In this document: in pieces, positions 57,471 to 64,000 of the stretch
How positions within the stretch are numbered: position 1 is the stretch's first letter
How the letters are laid out: the number at the start of each line of letters is the position of its first letter
From: Mesorhizobium erdmanii USDA 3471
Lineage (GTDB): Bacteria > Pseudomonadota > Alphaproteobacteria > Rhizobiales > Rhizobiaceae
Assembly: GCF_000472705.1 (NCBI RefSeq)
Contig: NZ_AXAE01000005.1
Span: forward strand, 310,001 to 374,000
DNA: 64,000 bases
Direction of reading: 5' to 3'
Notes under the pieces: generated by a model
Told to the model about the DNA's origin: nothing
Databases searched by the model: none
Seen by the model: the letters and a program-made list of their open reading frames with translations, nothing else
Translations under genes and position numbers: made by a program

Positions 57471-59444
57471 ATGTATCAGGCCATCGTCTTCCTTCCACTG
57501 CTCGGCTTCCTGATCGTCGGCCTGTTCGGCACGTCGCTCGGCGCCAAGGCTTCCGAGTACATCACCTCCGGCTTCCTGGTGATTTCGGCGGTGCTGTCGT
57601 GGGTTGCCTTCTTCAGCGTCGGCTTCGGCCATGGCGAGGTGTTCACCGTCCCGGTGCTGCACTGGATCCAGTCCGGCGGGCTGGACGTTTCCTGGGCGCT
57701 GCGCATCGACACGCTGACGGTGGTGATGCTGGTGGTGGTCAACACCGTGTCGGCATTGGTCCATATCTATTCGATCGGCTACATGCATCACGATCCGAAC
57801 CGGCCCCGTTTCTTCGCCTATCTGTCGCTGTTCACCTTCGCCATGCTGATGCTGGTAACGGCCGACAATCTGGTGCAGATGTTCTTCGGCTGGGAAGGGG
57901 TCGGTCTCGCGTCCTACCTGCTGATCGGCTTCTGGTACAAGAAGCCTTCGGCCAATGCCGCCGCCATCAAGGCCTTTGTTGTCAACCGTGTCGGCGATTT
58001 CGGTTTCGCGCTTGGCATTTTCGGCGTGTTCGTGCTGTTCGGCTCGGTCAATCTCGGCACCATCTTCGCCAACGCGGCAACGTTCATTCCGGCTGAAGGC
58101 GCGCCGCAGGGTGCTGCCGTGCTGACCTTCCTCGGCCATGCGCTGGACAAGCAGTCGGCCATGACCGTCGTCTGCCTGCTGCTCTTCATGGGCGCCATGG
58201 GCAAGTCGGCGCAGGTGCCGCTGCACACCTGGCTGCCAGACGCCATGGAAGGCCCGACGCCGGTCTCCGCGCTCATCCATGCCGCCACCATGGTGACGGC
58301 GGGCGTCTTCATGCTGGCGCGGCTGTCACCGCTGTTTGAGCTGTCGCATTCGGCGCTGACGGTGGTGACCTTCATCGGCGCCTTCACCGCCTTCTTCGCC
58401 GCCACCGTCGGCCTGGTGCAGAACGACATCAAGCGCGTCATCGCCTATTCGACCTGCTCGCAGCTCGGCTACATGTTCGTGGCGCTCGGCGTCGGCGCCT
58501 ATGGCGCGGCGATCTTCCACCTGTTCACGCATGCCTTCTTCAAGGCGCTACTGTTCCTCGGCTCGGGCTCGGTCATCCATGCCGTTTCCGACGAGCAGGA
58601 CATGCGCAAGATGGGCGGTCTGCGAAAGCTGATCCCGACCACCTACTGGATGATGGTGATCGGCACGCTGGCGCTGACCGGCGTCGGCATTCCGGTGACC
58701 GTCATCGGCACCGCCGGCTTCTTCTCCAAGGACGCCATCATCGAGAGCGCCTTTGCCAGCCACAATTCAGTCGCCGGCCTTGCCTTCATACTGCTGGTCA
58801 TCGCCGCCTGCTTCACCGCCTTCTATTCCTGGCGGCTGATCTTCATGACCTTCCACGGCAAGCCGCGGGCGAGCCATGAGGTGATGCACCACGTGCATGA
58901 ATCGCCGCCGGTGATGCTGGTGCCGTTGTTCGTGCTGGCCGCCGGTGCGCTGTTTGCCGGCATCATCTTCCACAATTCCTTCATCGGCGAGGGCTATGCC
59001 GAGTTCTGGAAGGCGTCGCTGTTCACGCTGCCGGACAACCATATCCTGCACGAGATCCATGAACTGCCGCTGTGGGTCGAACTGTCGCCCTTCATCGCCA
59101 TGCTGATCGGGTTCGCGCTGGCCTGGAAGTTCTATATCCGTTCGCCGGAAATGCCGGTGAACCTTGCGCAGCAGAATCGCGGGCTCTACGCCTTCCTGCT
59201 CAACAAATGGTATTTCGACGAGCTCTACGACTTCCTGTTCGTGCGGCCCGCCAAGCGCCTTGGCCATTTCCTGTGGAAGACCGGTGACGGCACCATCATC
59301 GACGGGCTCGGGCCGGACGGCATTTCGGCGCGGGTCGTCGATGTCACCAACCGCGTCGTCAAGCTGCAGACCGGCTACCTCTATCATTATGCCTTCGCCA
59401 TGCTGATCGGCGTTGCCGCACTCGTCACCTGGATGATGCTCTGA
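57471..59444 (+). CDS. nuoL: NADH-quinone oxidoreductase subunit L
   Basis: Distal antiporter-like proton-pumping subunit (657 residues), related to MrpA. Visible key regions are [20 protein letters not shown], the Lys-containing [36 protein letters not shown] loop-helix, and the C-terminal extension that forms the long lateral helix. Its stop overlaps the nuoM start (TGATG). Confidence 0.97.
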   Translation: MYQAIVFLPLLGFLIVGLFGTSLGAKASEYITSGFLVISAVLSWVAFFSVGFGHGEVFTVPVLHWIQSGGLDVSWALRIDTLTVVMLVVVNTVSALVHIYSIGYMHHDPNRPRFFAYLSLFTFAMLMLVTADNLVQMFFGWEGVGLASYLLIGFWYKKPSANAAAIKAFVVNRVGDFGFALGIFGVFVLFGSVNLGTIFANAATFIPAEGAPQGAAVLTFLGHALDKQSAMTVVCLLLFMGAMGKSAQVPLHTWLPDAMEGPTPVSALIHAATMVTAGVFMLARLSPLFELSHSALTVVTFIGAFTAFFAATVGLVQNDIKRVIAYSTCSQLGYMFVALGVGAYGAAIFHLFTHAFFKALLFLGSGSVIHAVSDEQDMRKMGGLRKLIPTTYWMMVIGTLALTGVGIPVTVIGTAGFFSKDAIIESAFASHNSVAGLAFILLVIAACFTAFYSWRLIFMTFHGKPRASHEVMHHVHESPPVMLVPLFVLAAGALFAGIIFHNSFIGEGYAEFWKASLFTLPDNHILHEIHELPLWVELSPFIAMLIGFALAWKFYIRSPEMPVNLAQQNRGLYAFLLNKWYFDELYDFLFVRPAKRLGHFLWKTGDGTIIDGLGPDGISARVVDVTNRVVKLQTGYLYHYAFAMLIGVAALVTWMML

Positions 59445-60949
59445 TGACCGCCTGGCCAATCCTCTCGCTGGTCACCTTCCTGCCGCTGGTTGGTGTGCTG
59501 CTGATCCTGTTCATCAGGGACGACAGCGAAAACGCACGCCGCAACATCCGCGCCATCGCGCTGTTGACGACGACGTTCACCTTCATCGTCTCGTTGTTCA
59601 TCTGGACCGGCTTCGACAATTCGCAGGCCGGCTTCCAGTTCGTCGAGAAATTCGCCTGGCTCGATTCCGGCATTTCCTACCATATGGGCGTCGACGGCAT
59701 TTCGATGCTGTTCGTCATCCTGACGACGTTCCTGATGCCGCTCTGCATCCTGGCGTCTTGGGAATCGATCGAGAAGCGCGTCAAGGCCTACATGATCGCC
59801 TTCCTGCTGCTCGAGACGCTGATGATCGGCGTGTTCTGCGCATTGGATATCGTGCTGTTCTACGTCTTCTTCGAAGCCGGCCTGATCCCGATGTTCATCA
59901 TCATCGGCGTGTGGGGCGGCAAGCGGCGCGTCTACGCCTCGTTCAAGTTCTTCCTCTACACGCTGGCCGGCTCGGTGCTGATGCTGCTCGCCATCATGGC
60001 GATGTTCTATCAGTCCGGCACGACCGACATTCCGACGCTGTTGACGCACAGCTTCCCGACCAACATGCAGACCTGGCTATGGCTTGCCTTCTTCGCCTCC
60101 TTCGCGGTGAAGATGCCGATGTGGCCGGTGCACACCTGGCTGCCGGATGCCCACGTCGAGGCGCCGACGGCCGGTTCGGTCATCCTGGCCGGCATCCTCT
60201 TGAAGATGGGCGGATACGGTTTCCTGCGCTTCTCCTTGCCGATGTTCCCGCTGGCGTCCGAAATGTTCGCGCCGCTGGTGTTCACCCTCTCGGTCGTCGC
60301 CATCATCTACACCTCGCTGGTGGCGCTGATGCAGGAGGACATGAAGAAGCTGATTGCCTATTCGTCCGTTGCCCATATGGGCTTCGTCACCATGGGCATC
60401 TTCGCCATGAACCAGGAAGGCGTGCAGGGCGCGATCTTCCAGATGCTGAGCCACGGCCTCGTCTCGGGCGCGCTGTTCCTGTGCGTCGGCGTCATCTACG
60501 ACCGCATGCATACGCGTGAGATCGCGGCCTATGGCGGCCTCGTCAACAACATGCCGAAATACGCCACGGTGTTCCTGATCTTCACCATGGCCAATGTCGG
60601 CCTGCCGGGCACATCGGGCTTCATCGGCGAGTTCCTGACCATGCTGGGCGTCTTCCGGGTAAACACCTGGGTGGCGTTCTTCGCCGCCACCGGCGTCATC
60701 CTGTCGGCGGCCTATGCGCTTTGGCTCTATCGCCGGGTGATCTTCGGCGCGCTGACCAAGGACAGCCTCAAGGGGCTTCTGGACCTGTCGCCGCGTGAGA
60801 AGGTCATCATCTATCCGCTGGTGATCCTCGTCATCTTCTTCGGCGTGTATCCCGCTCCCGTCTTCGACGCGACGGCCCAATCGGTCAAGTCGCTCGTCAC
60901 CAATGTCACCGCATCCATCGGCGCCGCGAAGACCGCGGCGGCGAACTGA
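59444..60949 (+). CDS. nuoM: NADH-quinone oxidoreductase subunit M
   Basis: Middle antiporter-like pumping subunit (501 residues, 14 helices), related to MrpD. It has [18 protein letters not shown] (conserved Glu of helix 5), [38 protein letters not shown] and [13 protein letters not shown]. One-base overlap with nuoL. Confidence 0.97.
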   Translation: MTAWPILSLVTFLPLVGVLLILFIRDDSENARRNIRAIALLTTTFTFIVSLFIWTGFDNSQAGFQFVEKFAWLDSGISYHMGVDGISMLFVILTTFLMPLCILASWESIEKRVKAYMIAFLLLETLMIGVFCALDIVLFYVFFEAGLIPMFIIIGVWGGKRRVYASFKFFLYTLAGSVLMLLAIMAMFYQSGTTDIPTLLTHSFPTNMQTWLWLAFFASFAVKMPMWPVHTWLPDAHVEAPTAGSVILAGILLKMGGYGFLRFSLPMFPLASEMFAPLVFTLSVVAIIYTSLVALMQEDMKKLIAYSSVAHMGFVTMGIFAMNQEGVQGAIFQMLSHGLVSGALFLCVGVIYDRMHTREIAAYGGLVNNMPKYATVFLIFTMANVGLPGTSGFIGEFLTMLGVFRVNTWVAFFAATGVILSAAYALWLYRRVIFGALTKDSLKGLLDLSPREKVIIYPLVILVIFFGVYPAPVFDATAQSVKSLVTNVTASIGAAKTAAAN

Positions 60950-60968
60950 CCCAGGGGTTTTGCGAACC

Positions 60969-62405
60969 ATGACGCCGGACCTTCTCTCCAGCCTGTCGCT
61001 CTCGACGCCCGAGCTAATCCTTGCCATCGGCGCGCTCGCGCTGCTGATGGTCGGCGCCTATTCGCGCGCCAACACCGCCAACACCGTGACCGGCCTCGCG
61101 GTTGCCGTGCTGGTGGCGGCCGGCGCCTGGCTGATCTTTCACACCGGGCAGGGCAGCGCCTATGGCAACGCCTTCATCCAGGATCCCTTCGCCCGCTTCA
61201 TGAAGGTGCTGGCCCTGGTCGGCTCCGCGGTGACGCTCGTCATGTCGATGCGTTTTGCCAAGGCCGAGCGTTTCGACAAGTTCGAATATCCGGTGCTGAT
61301 CCTGCTCTGCACGTTGGGCATGATGCTGATGATCTCGGCCAACGGCATGATCGGGCTCTATCTCGGCCTCGAGCTGCAGTCACTGGCGATCTACGTGCTG
61401 GCGGCGATCAACCGCGACAATCTTCGTTCGACAGAAGCTGGCCTGAAGTACTTCGTCCTCGGCGCGCTGTCGTCGGGCATGTTGCTCTACGGCATCAGCC
61501 TGGTCTATGGCTACACCGGCAACACCGGCTTCCAGGAGATCGCCACGGCGCTGGGCAGCGGCGAGCGCCAGCTCGGCCTGGTCTTCGGCCTCGTCTTCGT
61601 GCTGGCCGGCCTTGCCTTCAAGATCTCGGCGGTGCCGTTCCACATGTGGACGCCCGACGTCTATGAAGGCGCGCCGACACCGGTGACCGCCTTCCTGGCG
61701 GCGGCCCCCAAGATGGCGGCGATGGCGCTGATCGTGCGCGTCACCATGGGCGCCTTCAAGCCGATCGCCGCCGATTGGCAGCAGATTGTCGTCTTCATCT
61801 CGATCGCCTCGATGGCGCTCGGCGCTTTCGCCGCGATCGGCCAGACCAACATCAAGCGGCTGATGGCCTATTCCTCGATCGGTCATATGGGCTACGCGCT
61901 GGTCGGCCTTGCCGCCAACAGCCAGGCCGGCGTGCGTGGTGTCGCCATCTACATGCTGATCTACCTGGTAATGACGCTCGGCACCTTCGCCTTCATCCTC
62001 GCCATGCGGCGCAAGGAAGGCAATGTCGAGCAGATCAGTGACCTGGCCGGGCTGTCCTCGACCAATCCGATCATGGCGACCATTCTCACCATCCTGATGT
62101 TCTCGCTGGCCGGCATTCCGCCGCTCGCCGGCTTCTGGGGGAAGTGGTACGTCTTCCTCGCCGCCATCAATGCCAACCTCTACGCGCTGGCGATCATCGG
62201 CGTGCTGGCCTCGGTGGTGGGCGCCTACTACTATCTGCGCATCATCAAGATCATGTGGTTCGACGAACCGGTCGGCGGCTTCGTGCCGATGGCGAGCGAA
62301 CTGCGTGTCGTGCTCGGCGTCTGTGGCGCCTTCGTGCTGTTCTATGTGCTGATCGGCGGGCCGATCGGCACCTATGCCGAAGCCGCGGCCAAGACATTTT
62401 TCTGA
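60969..62405 (+). CDS. nuoN: NADH-quinone oxidoreductase subunit N
   Basis: Proximal antiporter-like pumping subunit (478 residues). ATG 60969 is 19 bases after the nuoM stop; the longer frame from 60903 is out-of-frame nuoM. Key segments are [55 protein letters not shown] and [16 protein letters not shown]. It ends the 14-subunit set and is followed within 4 bases by birA. Confidence 0.97.
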   Translation: MTPDLLSSLSLSTPELILAIGALALLMVGAYSRANTANTVTGLAVAVLVAAGAWLIFHTGQGSAYGNAFIQDPFARFMKVLALVGSAVTLVMSMRFAKAERFDKFEYPVLILLCTLGMMLMISANGMIGLYLGLELQSLAIYVLAAINRDNLRSTEAGLKYFVLGALSSGMLLYGISLVYGYTGNTGFQEIATALGSGERQLGLVFGLVFVLAGLAFKISAVPFHMWTPDVYEGAPTPVTAFLAAAPKMAAMALIVRVTMGAFKPIAADWQQIVVFISIASMALGAFAAIGQTNIKRLMAYSSIGHMGYALVGLAANSQAGVRGVAIYMLIYLVMTLGTFAFILAMRRKEGNVEQISDLAGLSSTNPIMATILTILMFSLAGIPPLAGFWGKWYVFLAAINANLYALAIIGVLASVVGAYYYLRIIKIMWFDEPVGGFVPMASELRVVLGVCGAFVLFYVLIGGPIGTYAEAAAKTFF

Positions 62406-62409
62406 CGGG

Positions 62410-63231
62410 ATGGCGTTTCGACTGGCCCCAACCTCGGCGTCGGAAGGGTTCCGGCTCGAGGCCCATGACAGCATCGGTTCCACCAATACGGTGGCGCTCG
62501 ACCACGCCCGGGCCGGCGACACGGGCAGGCTCTGGGTCGTTTCCAAAAAGCAGGAAAGCGGGCGTGGCCGGCGCGGTCGCGCCTGGGTGTCGCCCGAAGG
62601 CAATCTGGCGGCGACCTTGCTCGTCATCACCGGCGGTGAACTTCGCCTTGCCGCGACGCTGGGTTTCGTCGCCGGCCTGTCGCTTGCCGATGCACTCGAC
62701 GCGGTGGTGCCGAAGGGCCGGATATCAATCGGCCTCGATGGCGCGAGCCAGGGACAAAACCGCTTCGAGCTGAAATGGCCGAACGACGTGCTCGCTTCCG
62801 GAGCGAAGCTCGCCGGCATCCTGCTGGAGTCGGCGATACTGGAGGGCGGCCGTTTCGCGGTCGCGGTCGGCATCGGCGTCAATGTGGTGGCGCACCCCAG
62901 CGATTTGCCTTATCCCGCGACATCGCTGCAAGCTCTGGGTGCGACATGCGATGCCGAGACGCTGTTCCTGGCGCTGTCGGATGCCTGGAGCGAGAATGCC
63001 CGCCTTTGGGATGAGGGCCGCGGCCTTGCCGCCGTCAGACGGCGCTGGCTGGCGCGCGCGGCGGGGCTTGGCGGCGAGGTTGCCGTCAGAATTGACGGTA
63101 ATGTGGTGCGTGGAGTGTTCGAGACCATTGACGAGGACTGCCGTTTCGTGATCCGCGACGATGAGGGGTCGGTTCTGACGATCGCGGCTGGCGACGTGCA
63201 TTTCGGTGCGGTCGCTTCGGCCAGAGCCTAG
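62410..63231 (+). CDS. birA: Biotin--[acetyl-CoA-carboxylase] ligase
   Basis: Attaches biotin to the carboxyl-carrier protein through biotinyl-5'-AMP. The 273 residues contain the nucleotide loop G51-RGRRGR-57, the KWPNDVLASGAKLAGILLE catalytic core and a C-terminal SH3-like domain. There is no N-terminal DNA-binding domain, so unlike Escherichia coli BirA it cannot act as the biotin repressor. ATG 62410 lies 4 bases after nuoN, so it is probably co-transcribed with the nuo operon. Confidence 0.94.
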   Translation: MAFRLAPTSASEGFRLEAHDSIGSTNTVALDHARAGDTGRLWVVSKKQESGRGRRGRAWVSPEGNLAATLLVITGGELRLAATLGFVAGLSLADALDAVVPKGRISIGLDGASQGQNRFELKWPNDVLASGAKLAGILLESAILEGGRFAVAVGIGVNVVAHPSDLPYPATSLQALGATCDAETLFLALSDAWSENARLWDEGRGLAAVRRRWLARAAGLGGEVAVRIDGNVVRGVFETIDEDCRFVIRDDEGSVLTIAAGDVHFGAVASARA

Positions 63232-63268
63232 TAGTGGACTTGGCCCGAGGGTCAGGAAGGAAAAAATA

Positions 63269-64000
63269 ATGGCGAAAGCGGAAAACGCCGAACTCGTCTT
63301 CGTGCCGCTCGGCGGCGTCGGCGAGATCGGCATGAACTTCGCCCTCTACGGCTACGGCCCGCCGAGCGCGCGCGAATGGATCGTCATCGATGTCGGCGTC
63401 ACCTTTCCCGACGCGGCACATCCGGGCGTCGACCTGATCCTGCCCGACACACGCTTCATCGAGGAGAACCTCGCCAATCTGCGCGGCATCATCATCACCC
63501 ACGCGCATGAAGACCACTATGGCGCATTGCTCGACATCTGGCCGAAGCTCAAGGCGCCGGTGTGGATGACACCGTTCAGCGCCGGGCTCTTGGAAGCCAA
63601 GCGGCAGGGCGAGCAGGGGGCAGCGAAAATCCCGCTGACGATCTACCGGGCGGGCGAGAAATTCACCGTCGGCCCGTTCGAGATCGAAGCAATTCCGGTG
63701 GCTCACTCGATACCGGAGCCGATGTCGCTGGCGATCACCTCGCCGGCCGGCACCGTCATTCACACCGGCGACTGGAAGATCGATCCGGAACCGACGATCG
63801 GACCCAAGACCGACGAGGCGCGTTTCCGGGCCTATGGCGACAAGGGCGTGCTGGCACTGATCTGCGATTCGACCAACGCGTTGCGGGAAGGCGAGTCGCC
63901 TTCGGAAGTCGCCGTCGGCGAAGGACTCAAGGGCGTCATCCAGTCAGCCAAGGGCCGCGTCGCCGTCACCACTTTCTCCTCCAATGTCGGGCGGATCGTC
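63269..64000 (+). CDS. rnj: Ribonuclease J, 3' end cut by window
   Basis: Metallo-beta-lactamase/beta-CASP ribonuclease with 5'-exo- and endonucleolytic activity on RNA. The 244 visible codons begin MAKAENAELVFVPLGGVGEIGMN and include the zinc motif H78-A-H80-E-D82-H83, the PVAHSIPEP His and HTGDWKID, then CDSTNALREG at the beta-CASP boundary. The usual length is about 555 residues, so over half is beyond the window. AGGAAGG precedes ATG 63269. It starts 37 bases after birA, likely in the same transcript. Confidence 0.95.
   Translation, partial: MAKAENAELVFVPLGGVGEIGMNFALYGYGPPSAREWIVIDVGVTFPDAAHPGVDLILPDTRFIEENLANLRGIIITHAHEDHYGALLDIWPKLKAPVWMTPFSAGLLEAKRQGEQGAAKIPLTIYRAGEKFTVGPFEIEAIPVAHSIPEPMSLAITSPAGTVIHTGDWKIDPEPTIGPKTDEARFRAYGDKGVLALICDSTNALREGESPSEVAVGEGLKGVIQSAKGRVAVTTFSSNVGRIV

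Overview
The window is high-GC alphaproteobacterial DNA, most likely a Mesorhizobium or close Rhizobiales chromosome. The reasons are a BA14K-family protein, an aerobic (CobG-type) cobalamin pathway, the nuoA-N gene order followed directly by birA and an RNase J gene, a rhizobial-type nitrile hydratase, and long antisense reading frames typical of GC-rich coding DNA. No prophage, insertion sequence, integrase or CRISPR array is seen.

Regions: (1) 1-6.2 kb: the 3' part of an RND efflux pump gene, a cobalt-type nitrile hydratase operon (alpha, beta, activator), a RecD-like helicase and a SpoIIAA-like protein. (2) 6.3-11.2 kb: pdxJ and two tandem kup potassium transporter genes whose 3' halves are almost identical. 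(3) 11.2-20.1 kb: metabolic and regulatory genes. These include a reductase, a quinone-oxidoreductase-like gene divergent from an HxlR regulator, a flavin monooxygenase, an exported TPR-CHAT protein, a GST divergent from a MarR regulator, and a TetR regulator. Several regulators have clear palindromes beside them. (4) 20.1-28.6 kb: ilvC, a BA14K protein, an exo/endonuclease-phosphatase family protein, a Nudix-like protein, a MacB-type ABC export operon, a PhzF protein and tRNA-Lys(CTT). (5) 29.4-45.1 kb: a cobalamin locus. A candidate promoter, a B12 riboswitch and a terminator precede a minus-strand run: DUF1636, cobW, cobN, cobG, cobH, cobI, cobJ, cobL, cobE, cobM, cobA, cobB, cobS, cobT. 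Most junctions are 4-base start/stop overlaps. cobK lies inside this run on the opposite strand. (6) 45.1-64 kb: a YcaQ-like protein, the full 14-gene NADH dehydrogenase operon with one additional gene between nuoF and nuoG, then birA and a truncated RNase J gene.

The points I rate most worth a second look are: cobK nested antisense within the cob run, sharing bases with the cobL start codon and the cobJ 3' end; a helix-hairpin-helix-like domain that occurs both as a C-terminal extension of NuoE and in the additional gene of the nuo operon; a near-perfect 25-base inverted repeat inside the cobG coding sequence; and an apparent gene-conversion tract between the two kup genes. Most start codons were chosen here by ribosome-binding-site position and by overlap with the preceding gene, often differing from the longest open frame. 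Family assignments rest on motif recognition by eye, not on a database search.
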